Assembly: GCA_004431415.1 (NCBI GenBank) | Contig: QPMI01000641.1 | Location: 62,001 to 126,000, forward strand | Reading direction: 5' to 3' | DNA from: Cyanophora paradoxa | Lineage: Eukaryota > Glaucocystophyceae > Cyanophorales > Cyanophoraceae | Length of the DNA: 64,000 nucleotides | Shown: piece by piece, positions 10,911 to 21,690 of the stretch | Position numbering within the stretch: position 1 is the first letter of the stretch | Layout: every line of letters starts with the position of its first letter | Position numbers and translations under genes: made by a program | The notes under the pieces: model-generated | Seen by the model: the letters and a program-made list of their open reading frames with translations, nothing else | Database searches by the model: none | What the model was told of the DNA's origin: nothing

Positions 10911-12613
10911 CTACCCCATGAAGCGGAAGTAGGGGCACTCGTCCCCGCCCTCGCCGGACTCGCGCAGCTCGCGGCGGAAGAACCAGCCACGCCCTGCGAA
11001 CGCCCGCTCCGCCCAGCAGTCCTGGGGGTACGCGATCAGGTCGCGGGGTGCCGGGGGCGGGGGGGGAAGTTGAAGGGGTACGCGGCCCCGGGGCGCGCCT
11101 GCTCGTGCTCGTCGTCGCCGTCGACGAAGAGGATGCGGGAGGGGGGGTACGCCGCCGAGACGTCCCCCCAGAAGCGGGGCTCGGCCGCCTCGCGCGACTC
11201 GCCGGCGCGGTGCGCGTTCGCGTAGACGACCACGTCGAACTCGCGCGCCCGGATCCGCGCCGAGAGGTTCCCGCGGTCCACCTCCCCGGGGCCCTCCCGC
11301 AGCAGGTACCCGAACGTGAAGCCGTACCCGTGGATGTGCTCCCGCCCCAGGCCCGCCGGCCCCGGCGCCCCGTCGTTCCGTGCGTACATGTACCAGTGCT
11401 CCACGTCGTCTACCGCCTGCAGGGGGGAAAAGATGGGGGGGGGGGACTGAGCAGGAGGGGTACGAGGCGGGGGGCCGGTCGGCCGACCTTGGGCCCCATG
11501 AGCTTCCGGAAGCCGTGGAGCAGCAGCTCGCGGGAGTAGTTCGGGCGCCAGAACCTGCCGCGGGGTGTCAGGCGCCGCCGGGAGGGGTACGTGGGCGGAG
11601 AGCGGTAGGGGGCAGGGCACCAGCCGAGGATGAGGAGGGCGGAGCGGGCGGCCTCGTTGCCGGAGACGCGGAGGACGTAGCGGGCGAGCTCGCGGGTCGT
11701 GAGGCGCTCGCGCGTGTACCGCAGCAGCGCCCCCGCGACCTCGCGGTACGACGCCTCGTCGAAGGCCGCCCGCTCCAGCGTCAGGTAGCCCAGCCCCGGC
11801 AGCGACTGCGCCGCCAGCAGCGCCGCCTTCGGGTGCGTCACCAGCACCGTCCCCGGCGCGCAGTCTGCCCCTCCCGTGGGCCGCGGGGCGGGGCGGGGCG
11901 GGGCGGGGCGCGTGGGACGGGGGCGCCGGCCGCGGACCAAGGTCGAGGAAGTAGGGGACGCAGCCGTCGCCCAGGATCTCGTAGTGGCGCAGCGCTTCCC
12001 AGCCGTTCTTCTTGTACGTCACGCTGCGCCCCCGCCCGGCCGCTCGCCGCCCGCGCCCGCGCTTGCGGGAGGGCGGCGGCGCGGCCGCGTTCGTATGCGC
12101 ACCAGAAGCGGGCGCGGCGGTACTCGCGGTGGTACGCGCTCTCGCCCGCCGCGGTCGCATCGAACGACTGCGCGGGAAGATAAGCGTACGCGTCGCCATC
12201 GGACGCGCGAGAGTGGGCGGCGCGGGGCGCGCGTAGTTGTAGTCGGAGTTCGGGTAGATCTCGCTGAAGTCGAGCTCCTTCTCCGGCAGCTCTTCCACCA
12301 CGTGCTCCTCTGGGATCGCGTACGGCAGCGGGTAGACCTGCCGGCCCCGCCCCTGTCAGGGGTGCGGCAGCAGGGCGCCGCCACGCGGGTTGGCCGACCT
12401 TGTAGCCGCCTGGCCGCACGACGGGAGGAGGGTCGACGCGCGGAGCTCGAAGCTCGCGCAGGATGCGCGCCGCTATCTCGCGGCTGCTGCCGAAGTGCGG
12501 CGGCTGGGCGGCCGCCAAGCACAGCAGCGTGGCGGCGAGGAGCGCGGCCGCGAGGGCGAGCCGCCGCGGCCCCGCCGCGCTCGGTCGCGTCGCCAGGCTG
12601 TCGCAGTGCTGGC
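10911..12613 (-). CDS. Secreted or Golgi glycosyltransferase-like protein (exostosin-like block)
   Basis: The minus strand carries a hydrophobic leader (RRLALAAALLAATLLCLAAA) near 12560-12510, then HFGSSREIAARILRELR and FDATAAGESAYHREYRRARF. The block KKNGWEALRHYEILGDGCVP then YFLDL follows. WxxLRHYEIxxxGCxPYFxDL is a pattern I know from exostosin/glycosyltransferase-like proteins of algae and large viruses. Later exons give TVLVTHPKAALLAAQSLPGL, GRFWRPNYSRELLLHGFRKL, EHIHGYGFTFGYLLREG and a C-terminal domain with DVVVYANAHR, RILFVDGDDEHE, and finally ECPYFRFMG-stop at 10911. Donor sugar and acceptor cannot be told. No ATG is visible in frame with the leader, so a short upstream exon is likely and the 5' limit is approximate. 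Confidence 0.6.
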
Positions 12614-12925
12614 CGATCGATCCTGTCGCGGCCGCTGGCCTGTTGAGCTTCTACCCCCCGCGCGCTCACATTCCTACTCGAGCTCATGATCATGTGAGAT
12701 CGCAGTTTCTCGCGGTTACAGCTTCCAAGATACAGCTTCTATAACTAGCTCCCGATTCGCTGATATCGATGCACCAGCGGACTTCTATCAAGTTCTATGC
12801 CGCAGTGCGGGCGCGACGCGAAAGGAGTCTCAACATCCTGATCATCTCACGATAAAAAAACCGCAGTTTTTAACTGACTCTTGACTAAACCTGGCTAGCT
12901 GCCGGCCTGCCGTGCGGCGGGGCCC

Positions 12926-14424
12926 TCACGCCTGTCCCCTGCCGCCCTTCGCCTTCTTCCCGCCCCCGCCCTGCGCCTCCTCCGCCCTCCGCTTCGACCC
13001 GGCCGCCGGCGCCGGCGCCGCTGCCGCCGCCGCCCCCTTGCCTTTCTTCCCGCCCTTGCCGCCCTTCGCCCCCGCTGGCGCCGGCGCTGGCGCAGAGGAC
13101 GCCGCCGCCGCCTTGCCGCCCTTGCCCGCCGCCTTGCCGCCTCCCTTCGCCGGCGCCTTGTCTCCGCCCTTCGCCGTTGCTTTGCCGCCGCCCTTCGCCG
13201 CCGCCCGGTCCGCCCCGCCGCCGCTGCCGCTGCCGCCGCCCTCGCCGGGCGCCTTGCCCTTGCCCTTCTTCGGCGCCGGCGCCGGCGCCGGCGCCTCCTC
13301 CTCCTCCTCTTCCTCCTCATCGTCCTCCTCCTCCCCTTCCGCCTCCTCCTCCTCCTCGTCCTCCTCGTCCTCCTCCTCGTCGTCGTCGTCGCCCCCCGCG
13401 GCGCCGAAGTCGAAGGCGTCCGAGTCGGGCTCCTCGGCGGGCACCTCCTCGAAGCCGCTCCCCGCCTCCGAGCCCGAGCCCTCCGACCCCTCCGACCCCG
13501 CCCCCTCCTCCCCTGCCCCCCGCGTCGGCTCTCGCGCGTGCGGGTCGTGCCGGGCGGGCGGACCGTCTTCGAGGGCGGCGCGGCGGGCGCGGCGCTCGGC
13601 GCGGGCCTTCTGCGCGCGCTCCTCCTCCTCCTCGTCCGCCAGCAGCGCATCTGGGTCCTCGTCCGCCCCGGCGCCCTCCCCCTCCTCCTCGTCCTCGCTC
13701 CCCTCCCCCTCTGCTCCGCCCGCCCCTCAGCGCTGGCTGCGGCGCGCGCGGCGGGCGCGGGGGCCGGGGGCGGCACCGAGCAGGTGGGCGGGGATGTTGC
13801 TCTCGATCTCGTCCACCTCACCGCCTGCCGCCAGCTTCCGCGCCTTCCGCTCCTGGTCCTCCTTCTGCTGCTCCGCCTTCCGCCGCTGCTTCTCCTCGTA
13901 CAACGCTGCACGGCCTCAGCGGCGCCCGCCGGTGCGCCGGCCACGGCGGGCGGCGGACCGAGCGCGGCCTTGTAGCGCCGGCCATCAATGTGCCTCTTGA
14001 CTTCGTCGACGATCTTGTTGAGGTGCGTCTTCGTCAGGCGGCAGAACAAGCGCTTGCTGAGCGGCGGGGCCGGGGTCAGCGGCGCGGTGCGGGGCGGCGG
14101 CAGCGGGGACGGTAGCGCGTGCTCACTCGCTCCGGCGACTGGCGATGATGAAGGGCTCGTACTTCTTGAAGTCCTTCGTGTAGTTCTCCTTCGCCATCTT
14201 GAACTTCTTGCCGGACGCGTACGCTTCCACAGGCGCTAGCTTCGGCGGGAACTCGGCTCCCGTGAGCGTGCATCGCACCTGCGCCGCCGCGCGTCAGCCG
14301 CCCAGCCTGATCGCGATCCGCATCGCGTGCAGGAGCGCGGCCGCGCAGGGCGCACCTTGCCGCTTTCCAACACCTCCCAATCTCCTTTATGCTTCGACAG
14401 GAACGCAGTGAGGTCCGCGTCCAT
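12926..14424 (-). CDS. SURF2: Surfeit locus protein 2 homologue with long acidic and Lys/Ala-rich tail
   Basis: The start is ATG 14424: MDADLTAFLSKHKGDWEVLE, then VRCTLTGAEFPPKLAPVEAY, ASGKKFKMAKENYTKDFKKY and EPFIIA. The following exon gives LFCRLTKTHLNKIVDEVKRH then IDGRRYKAALYEEKQ. VRCxLTGxE, GKKY/F, EPxI, LFCxLTxxHxNK and HxxGRRYxxAL are the family's conserved core in the right order. The tail is a coiled basic segment, then a very acidic run of Asp/Glu (about 13440-13290) and a Lys/Gly/Ala-rich end with GKGK and AKGG repeats, stop at 12926. The codons of the acidic run form CTC/CTT triplet repeats on the plus strand. The family is linked to ribosome/nucleolar biology; the exact role is unknown. 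Confidence 0.9.
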
Positions 14425-15007
14425 TTTTCTTTTGCGCCGATGGGGTACGCGACGTTTTTCGAGGAGGCGGCCCGGAGGGGGCAGAGCTCCAGTTCAGCGC
14501 TCTGCTGCGCTCCGGAGAGCGCAACTGCGCGTTTGCAGGCTTTGCGCCTCCCTGTTCGCGGTGTGGACCGTTCCAGCCCCGGCAAACTGCTCGTTGGACC
14601 AAGCTAAGCTCACTGCAGCCTGCATCAGTCGCCGCCGTTGCGAATGTGCGTAGCTTAATTGCCGTACGGGGTGGGACGCTAGCTCGCATCCCGGGCACGC
14701 ACGCTGAGTCTCCCGTCGAATCTCCGTCGCCCCCCCGCGCGCGGGCTGCTGGGCGCGGGCCTGTTGTCCTCTCCAACCGCATTTTTGACGCTCTTTTGCG
14801 CTCGCAGCTGGCGGCATATCCGCCCTCCCGTGCGCCACATCGAGCTCCATCGCCTGAGGGTGCCCGTTCATCGCCTCCCACGCCGCTGGTGCGCTCAAAC
14901 AACTCCCCTCTAAGTTTAAAACGATCTGAATTGTTCCTCTGCGCCCCGCCCCTCACTCTCCCGCCGATCAGATCTAGAGCGCGAGCGCCCGCCGGCTCGT
15001 CGAAGCG
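14425..15007. other. Divergent intergenic region between SURF2 and the TMEM104-like gene
   Basis: There is no exon I can support. The promoters and 5' UTRs of both divergent genes are expected here. Confidence 0.45.
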
Positions 15008-17582
15008 ATGGCGGGGGATATCACGATCGGGCACACGTACAGCGGGTTCACCGGCTTCGTGTTCATCTTCAACCTCATCGTCGGTGCGCCGGGCGCGCTG
15101 GCGTTGGGGCCGGGGGTGCTCACCGCTAGCGCTCCCGCGGCGGTCCCTCAGGCGTGGGCGCGCTGGCGCTCCCGTCGGCCTTCCGGCAGGCCGGCGTCGT
15201 GCTCTCCACCGTCTTCCTCCTCGGAGTCGGGTTCCTCTCGTACATCGCCGGCGCGCCCCGCCCCGCCGCCCCCGCCCCCGCCGCATGCTCTGCCGCGGCC
15301 GCCGACGTCGGCGCTCCGCCCCGCGCCGCTGACGCGCGCGCGCGCAGCGACGTACGTGGTGGAGGCCATCGCGATTGCGAACGCGCTGCTCTACCAGGAG
15401 GAGGAGGAGGATGAGCGGCTCGAGGGGAAGCGCCCCGCCGCCGCCGCCGCCGCCGCCGATGAGGCGACGCCGCTCCTCAAGAAGGCAGCCGCCGCCGGGG
15501 GCGGGGGCGGGGCGACGCCGGTGCGGGGGCGGGTGGAGGCGGGGTGGTTCGAGATCGACCGGCGGGTGGAGCTGGCGACCCTCTCGGACATGTTTTTCGG
15601 GCCCCGCGGCCGCCTTCTCTTCTTCGCCACCCTCGCCGCCTACCTCTACGGGCCCGCCCCGCCCGCCCCGCCCCGCCCCGCCCGCCCCGCCCCAGCCTCC
15701 GCTCCGCTCTGCTGCGCCCCGCCGCTGACCCGTTGGCGTTCGCCCCCGCAGGGACCTCACCATCTACGCGGTCTCCGTGCCGCTGACGCTGGCGCGCACG
15801 CTGCAGACGCCGGCCCTGGCGCTGGGGCCCCTCGTCCTCCCCGCCTACCACGCCTACCTCTTCTGCTTCGCCGCCTTCGTCCTCCCCTTCTGCTTCTTCA
15901 ACTGCGCGCCCCGCCCCGCCCCGCCCCCCACTCGCTCCACCCGCGCCTGACGCCGCGCCCCGCCCCGCCCGCTCGACTCGCAGTCCAGCGGACGGCGTAC
16001 CTGCAGTTCGGGACGATGGCGGTGCGCAACCTGGCCTTCCTTGTCATGGTCCTCCTGGCCGCCGCCTACGGTCCGCACGCGCCCCGCCCGCCCGCCGCCG
16101 CCGCCGCCGACTGACAGCGGCGGCGCGGGGCGCTCGCAGCACACTCGACGGGAGGCGCCCGCGCGGCGGACGTGCCCCTCGTGCAGCCCTCGCGCCTGCC
16201 CCTCCTCTTCGGTCCGCCCGGCCCGCCCCTCGAGCTCCGGCCCTGCCTTCCGCGGCGCTCGGCGCTCACGGTCGAGGGCCCACCCCGCCCCGCGCGCAGG
16301 CACCGCCATCTACTCCTTCATGTGCCACCACAGGCCCGCCCCCGCCCCGCCCCCGCCCCGCCCCCGCCCGCCGGCTCGCCGGCCCCGCGGGCGGCACCGC
16401 GTGCGAGCGGGGCGCAGCGTGCCGTCGATCGTGGCGCCGATCCGGAACAAGGCGTCGCTGGGGGCGCTCCTCGCCGGGGTCTTCGGGGCCGTCGCCGCCG
16501 CGTACCTCGCCCTCTGCTACACCGCCCTCGCCGCCTTCGGGCCCGCCCCGCCCCGCCCCGCCCCGCCCAGCGCTGCTTCTGACGCAGGGGCGCAGGTCGG
16601 TGAGGAACGGGGCGTGCCGGCTGGAGCCGGGCCCGCCGTGCGCCATCCAGCCCCTCTACAGCCTCAACTTTGCCTCCTCGGACTGGCGCTTTCTCGCCCG
16701 CTTCCTCGCCCTCTTCCCCGTCTTCACGTCCGCCATTCAAGCTTCCCATCTTTGCTGCGAGCAAGGGCGGCCGCCTGATCGCAGGCGCAGGCTCTCCTCG
16801 AACTTCCCGCTGATCGCGATCACGCTGCGGAACAACCTCTCTCAGCTCTACTTCGAGCTGGCGCCCCCGCGGCGGCGCTACCACCCGCCCCACGTGGCGG
16901 GGCCGCACGCGGCGCCCGACTGCGAGCAGGCCGACGAGGCCCGCCTCGAGGCCGAGGCCCTCAAGGGCGGCGACGGTCCGCCCCGCCCTCCCCCCCCCGC
17001 CCCGACCCCGCTTTGCTCCGACCGGCCTGAGCGCGCCCGGCAGACGCGACGGGGCACGAGCGGGTCTCGCCACTGGGCGCCGCAGCGACGCTGCTCGCCG
17101 TGGCCCCGCCCCTCGCCCTCGCCGCCGCCACCCAGAACGTCAAGGCGCGCCTCCCGGATCCCCTTCCGATCGCCCCCTCTGCCCCCGCCCCTCTAATTTG
17201 CCCTTCGGCCCCCTGTGCAGCTCCTCGTCGGCGTCACCGGCAGCTTCGCCGGGCTAGCCATCCAGTGCGCGCCCCGCCGCCGGCCGGCCGGCCCCGCCGC
17301 CCCGAGCGCCCGGGGCTTGAGCGAGCCGGGGCCGGGCCGGGCGACAGGTTCGTCATCCCGCCGCTGCTGGTGCTGGCGGCGCGGCGCCTGTGCCGGGCCA
17401 AGCTGGGGCCCCACGCGCCCCGCCTCAACCCGCACCGCTCGCCGTTCGGCGCGCCCGCGTGGGCCTACGGCATGCTCGCCTGGGCCGCCCTCTGCCTCGC
17501 CTTCACCTCGTACCAAGCCGGCATCGCCCTCTTCGGCGTGCCCCCGCACACCATCGCCCCGCACCCCCGGCCCCCTAGCTAG
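15008..17582 (+). CDS. TMEM104-like multi-pass transporter (amino acid transporter-like fold)
   Basis: The start is ATG 15008: MAGDITIGHTYSGFTGFVFI then FNLIVGVGALALPSAFRQAG. This N-terminal helix with N-x-IVG-x-GALxxP is the hallmark of the AAAP-type transporter fold and of TMEM104. Further membrane segments: VVLSTVFLLGVGFLSYI, ATYVVEAIAIANALLY, LLFFATLAAYLYG, and AYLFCFAAFVLPFCFF. Next come NLAFLVMVLLAAAY, GTAIYSFMCHH, SVPSIVAPIRNKASLGALL, and LALFPVFT joined to LSSNFPLIAITLRNNL. The IYxFMCHHSVPSIVxPIxNK and FPVFTLSxNFPxIxxTLRNN blocks are specific to TMEM104. A charged loop (about 15400-15530) separates helices 2 and 3. Introns at 15251-15347 and 15652-15751, and one near 15902, are GC-AG. 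Substrate is unknown. Confidence 0.85.
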
Positions 17583-18277
17583 AGTACGCCCCGTCGGGCG
17601 CGCGGGCGGGCGTCTCCCCGCGGCGACGTTGCTTCCCATCGCGGGTCTCTCGCGCTCGGTTTTAGTTCCTTTCGTTCCGCAATATTATAGGTCTAGATCT
17701 GTCTGTTATTTAGATCCTTGATCTGCTTCAATTTCGCCTTCCGTCGTCCTTCGGGCAGCGTTTTGAACGCTGGCCTGCCTGGCAGCCCCCTTCGTCCACC
17801 GCCCCCGCCCCCTGCATTTCAGAGCAGCATGCCAGAGCAGCTGTATGTATGTGTGTAGCGGGTTTATAACTACGTGCATCAGCTGGGGCTTCTCGCCACG
17901 CGCCCGATCGCGAGCTATGCCCGCCGCCGATCCAGGTTGGCGGCCGTTCCGACGCCTCGCCCCGGCCCGGGCCTAGATGAATGGGGAAAGAAGAAGCCGT
18001 GTCGCACATAGGACCGTGATATGCGAAGACTGAAGTTTCAATTTACATTTCTTTGATACAGGTGGTCGCTATCTCGCAAGCAGCAATGGATTCGAGGCCC
18101 GAGTCGGCGGGGAAAGCCGCGGTGGGCCCGGGAGCAGCGCTAAACCGCTGGCTGCAAAATCCGGAGGAGGTTGAAAGAAGGGGAAAAAGAAAAGCACAAC
18201 GCCGCGCCGAAGGACGCGACGTAGCAGGGGCGGCGCCGGCGCGCCGGCCTGCCCGGACGCTTCTACGCGCTCGCCGC
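17583..18277. other. Intergenic region between convergent genes
   Basis: The region lies between the TMEM104-like stop and the stop of the next gene (-). It is partly AT-richer. I see no exon or RNA gene; it probably carries both 3' UTRs. Confidence 0.45.
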
Positions 18278-19015
18278 TCAGTTCGAGAACGAGTCCGTGT
18301 AGTCCGAGTTCAGGAGCAGATCCTGCTCGGCAGCGGCCTTCGCGTCGTAGTCGTCATCCTGGGCCGAAGCCGTGTCCTGCCGCCCCGCGCTCAGCTCCAG
18401 ATCGCACTCCGGCCGCAGACGGCACTCGCGTACCTTTGCGGCAGACGCGGCGGCGGCGGCCTTGCGCTTCTCCTCCTCGGCGCGCATGGCGAGGATGCTG
18501 CGCGCCGTTCGTCGGCGAGTGCACCCACCACAGCGACGCACGCAGCGCGGCCGCTCACCGGGCCTTGTCGGCATCAGCATCCCCCTTCATGTCGTTCTCG
18601 CCGTCGAAGGCAATGGCGTAGTCGGTTTGCTGAATCGGCCTCCGGTCAGTCCGGCCGAATTGCAAGCAGACGCCGGGGGCGCACCATGACGAGCTCCTCC
18701 TCAGAGACAGGGCCCTGCTTCTCGGCAGAAGCTACGACGGAAGCGTAAGCGCCGGCGGGTGTGGCGCGGGACCCGATCGTCCAGGCCGCTGCACGCATGC
18801 GCGCGAAGCGCACCGAAGACCGAGAAGGAGGAGCCGGCGACGAAGGTGCGGCTCTGCTTCTTCGAAACAACGCTAAAGAAGGACCGAACGTCAGCGGCGG
18901 AAGCCGGGGGGGCACGGCGGGGCGCAAACCTCTTGCCAGCGAAGGTCGAGCGAAGCGAGGCCACAGAGGGCTTCGCAACGACGGCAATGGGAGCAGCCGA
19001 GAACACGAAAGCCAT
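18278..19015 (-). CDS. Small leader-bearing protein, possibly plastid-targeted; function unknown
   Basis: The start is ATG 19015: MAFVFSAAPIAVVAKPSVAS then LRSTFAGK, a hydrophobic then Ser/Arg/Lys-rich leader of plastid type. Spliced exons continue SKKQSRTFVAGSSFSVF, AAWTIGSRATPAGAYASVV then ASAEKQGPVSEEELVM, QTDYAIAFDGENDMKGDADA, and a charged helix (MRAEEEKRKAAAAASAAKVR). The C-terminus is acidic (AEQDLLLNSDYTDSFSN-stop at 18278). Five exons, about 170 residues. Introns read here begin with GT. I do not recognise a family. Leader and short length suggest a plastid accessory protein, which is inference. Confidence 0.55.
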
Positions 19016-19543
19016 CTTTCTTCGGACTTCGACGGGCGAACGAGGGGTACGAGGGGGGGGGAGCGGAGGGGCTACGAGATATGGCGACAAAGGGGTACGT
19101 GCGTCGCCTGATCTTCTTTCGACGCGCCCGCGTGCTCGCGCCCAGCCCCCGCAACTGGAGTTATGTGCTCAGCGAGCGTTCTGCGGCTCGACCGGCATGC
19201 GCGGGCCGCCCTCTAGCTCGGTGAGTCAACGGCTTGAAACGTCGCAGTTCGAGTCAGTCGATGAATGAGAGCCCATGGCAGTTTCCCGGTTCGAATCCCG
19301 CCGAGATCTTCCAACCTTCAACACGAACTCAGCGCTCAATGCTCAGCAGCGGCTCGAGATTCAAAGCGCGCGCAGCAGCTCCGCGGATGCGCATGTTCCG
19401 CGTCGAACGCAGAGCTGCAAGATTCAGCGATGGCGCCCGCTTCTTGACGCCCATGCCGGCGGCGCAAGCGTCAGCCGCAGTGACATTCGACGCCGCGGCC
19501 GGCGGCCGCAGCTGCGCGGTCCCGGAGATCTAGATCCGGATCG
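19016..19543. other. Intergenic region
   Basis: The region lies upstream of both flanking genes. A perfect pol III B-box-like word (GGTTCGAATCC) occurs near 19290, but no tRNA can be folded around it. No exon is supported. Confidence 0.4.
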
Positions 19544-21690
19544 ATGTCGGCCGCGGGCGCCGGCGCGGCCGCGGCCGGGCGCGGCGGCCGCGGCGGGCTG
19601 GTTTCCCTCGGGGACGTTGGACGTCGGCTTGCGGGCCTGGGCCGTACGCGTGTAGCGGCTGATCCGGCGGCCGCGGAGCTCGAGGCGCCATCGGCCGCGG
19701 CGACCGCGGGCGCAGCGTACGCGGGGACGGCGGAGGGATCGGCGCCCGGCGAGGGGGATCCCGAGGCGTCACTGTTCGTGGAGGGCTGGCCGTTCAACCC
19801 GTCGCAGGTCGGCGCCCTCGATCGCCTCGTCCGGATCGCGCGCGCCAAGCCGCGGCGGCACTCGACGGGCTCCGTCGCCGGCCATGGCCAGCCCGCCGCC
19901 GTCCCCGCGGCCAATCTCGCCGACACTTCTCCAGAACAAAGAAACACATTTACAGAATTACAGGCCCGCCCTGAAGCGACCTCCCCGCTCATCCTGATCA
20001 ACGCCCGGGTTCGCGAGCCGGATCGGTCCCCCGCGGCTCGCGTACGTGCCATTCCGAAGCTCACGCCGCCTCGCAGGCCGCCAACGCGTCCGACGGAGTT
20101 TATGAACGTCCGACGGCCCTCCGGCCGGAGCCCGGGGGCGAGTATACGTACAAGCCGACCCCGTACCGGTGCGCGCGCGCGTCTGGCTCGCGATCGGCGA
20201 TTTCCGGCGGGGTCGGGCGCGGGCCGACGGGCCGGGCGGCGCAGGCGGTACCGCGTGGCGACGGCGGGATACGAGAGCGGGGATGTGGAGGCGAGGAAGC
20301 GGGACCTCCTCCGCTGGACCGGCTCTGTCGTCCGCTGCCGCGCCTTCTGGGCCGGTGCGGCGCTCCCCGGGTCCCCGCCCGTCCCCGCGCCGCCTGCCGG
20401 CAACGGAGAGTGGCGCAGACGACGGGACGCCGGTGCAACCGCCGCCGCTGGTGGTGTTCCGGCCCGGGGGCAGCCGCTGGGGCGAGCGGGTGGAGGAGGT
20501 GCAGACGCGCATTGCCGATGGCGGCGTCGGCGAGGGCAGCTTCGGATTCGGTCCGCCCGCCGCCTTTTGTCCCGCCCCAACCCGCCGCGCCCGATGGTTT
20601 TTATCCCTTTTTGACCGGCGGTTTTCGCAGCTCCCTTCTCGAGCTCGCGGACATCGACGTCGCATGGAACCGCCGGCGCCGAGGCGGCCCCGCCGCGGCT
20701 CGTGCGGTGCGGCAGCCGTGTTTGATTTGGGCGTGGCCGCGGAACATAGACATTCGCAAAAGTTTGCCGCTGACGTGGCGGCGCTCGCGCAGGCTGAGCT
20801 TCGAGTCGCTGCAAGGGGCGCCGCTGGGGTCCCTGCTGCTGGACCTGCGCCGACCGCCGAAGAAGGGCAAGCGCGGCCGCGGCGAGGAGCGGGCGGGCGC
20901 GGGCATGGCCATGGCCAGCGGGAGCACCACGCCGGCCGCCTCTGCCTCCCGTCCCACGAGCGCTGGGCCGTGCACGCCGGCCGGTGCCGGCGCCGGCGCC
21001 GGCGCCGGCGGGGTCTCGTCAAGCGGCGAGGAGGGCGCATCGGGCCCCGAGGGCGCCGCCGCCGCCGAGAAGTGGCTTCGCGCAGTGAAGGCCGAGGCGG
21101 CCGCGGGGCCCGAGCCCGAGCCCGAGGCGACCTCGAAGCGGCCGGCGCGGGCCCCGCCGAGCCCGAGCCCGAGCCTGACCCCATCGCCGAGCTCGTCGCC
21201 GAGTTCGGGAGCCTCTTCCGGTACCCCGAGGAGGCGCCCCCGGCCGCGGGCCCCGGGGCGGGGCCGGCGCCGGGGCCGGGGCCCCCAACGGCGGCGTGGG
21301 AGGCGGCGGCCACCTGCAGCGCGCCGTCGCCGTCGACGGAGGGGGAGGCGGGGCCGGCCTCCTCGCGCTCGGGCCCCTCGGGCAGCCCTGCCTCCTCCTT
21401 CTCCGGAACAGTGCCCGCGCCCCCGCCCGCCCCGATCCGCCCCCCGCCCATGCTGAAGCGCGCGCGCCACGCATGCGCAGGGCCGTCGCCGGCGATCCCC
21501 CGACCTCGGCCGGTGCGCCCGCCGGCCGCGGGCCGTTTGGGCATGGCAACGCGTGGCGACAGCGATGCTCGACGGCGGTGCGCTGACGGGGGCCGGCAGG
21601 GAGATCGACCTCGCGGCGTGGAGCCTCGAGCTGAACGCCCTCTCCGCCGTGCAACCCTCGCCCCGGCAGCTCCTCCGTTCGCCCTCCGCT
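19544..21690 (+). CDS. Uncharacterised intron-rich gene
   Basis: An ATG at 19544 opens a frame with SLFVEGWPFNPSQVGALDRL. Likely exons downstream encode ALRPEPGGEYTYKPTPYR (ending about 20167), RYRVATAGYESGDVEARKRD then LLRWTGSVV (20240-20350), PPLVVFRPGGSRWGERVEEV then QTRIADG (20420-20520), LLELADIDVAW, and DPIAELVAEFGSLFRYPEE (about 21180-21230). These are joined by short C-rich introns. Low-complexity Gly/Ala/Pro segments intervene. No domain is recognised. It may be the 5' part of the TPR-like gene that follows rather than a separate gene. Strand is supported by the exon/intron pattern only. Confidence 0.35.

Noticed and set aside
18053-18748. A plus-strand 231-codon frame.
   Set aside because: It overlaps the spliced minus-strand gene, whose exons have clear splice sites and a natural leader.
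19285-19310. Possible tRNA gene because of a perfect B-box word (GGTTCGAATCC).
   Set aside because: No T-stem, acceptor stem or A-box can be paired around it on either strand.
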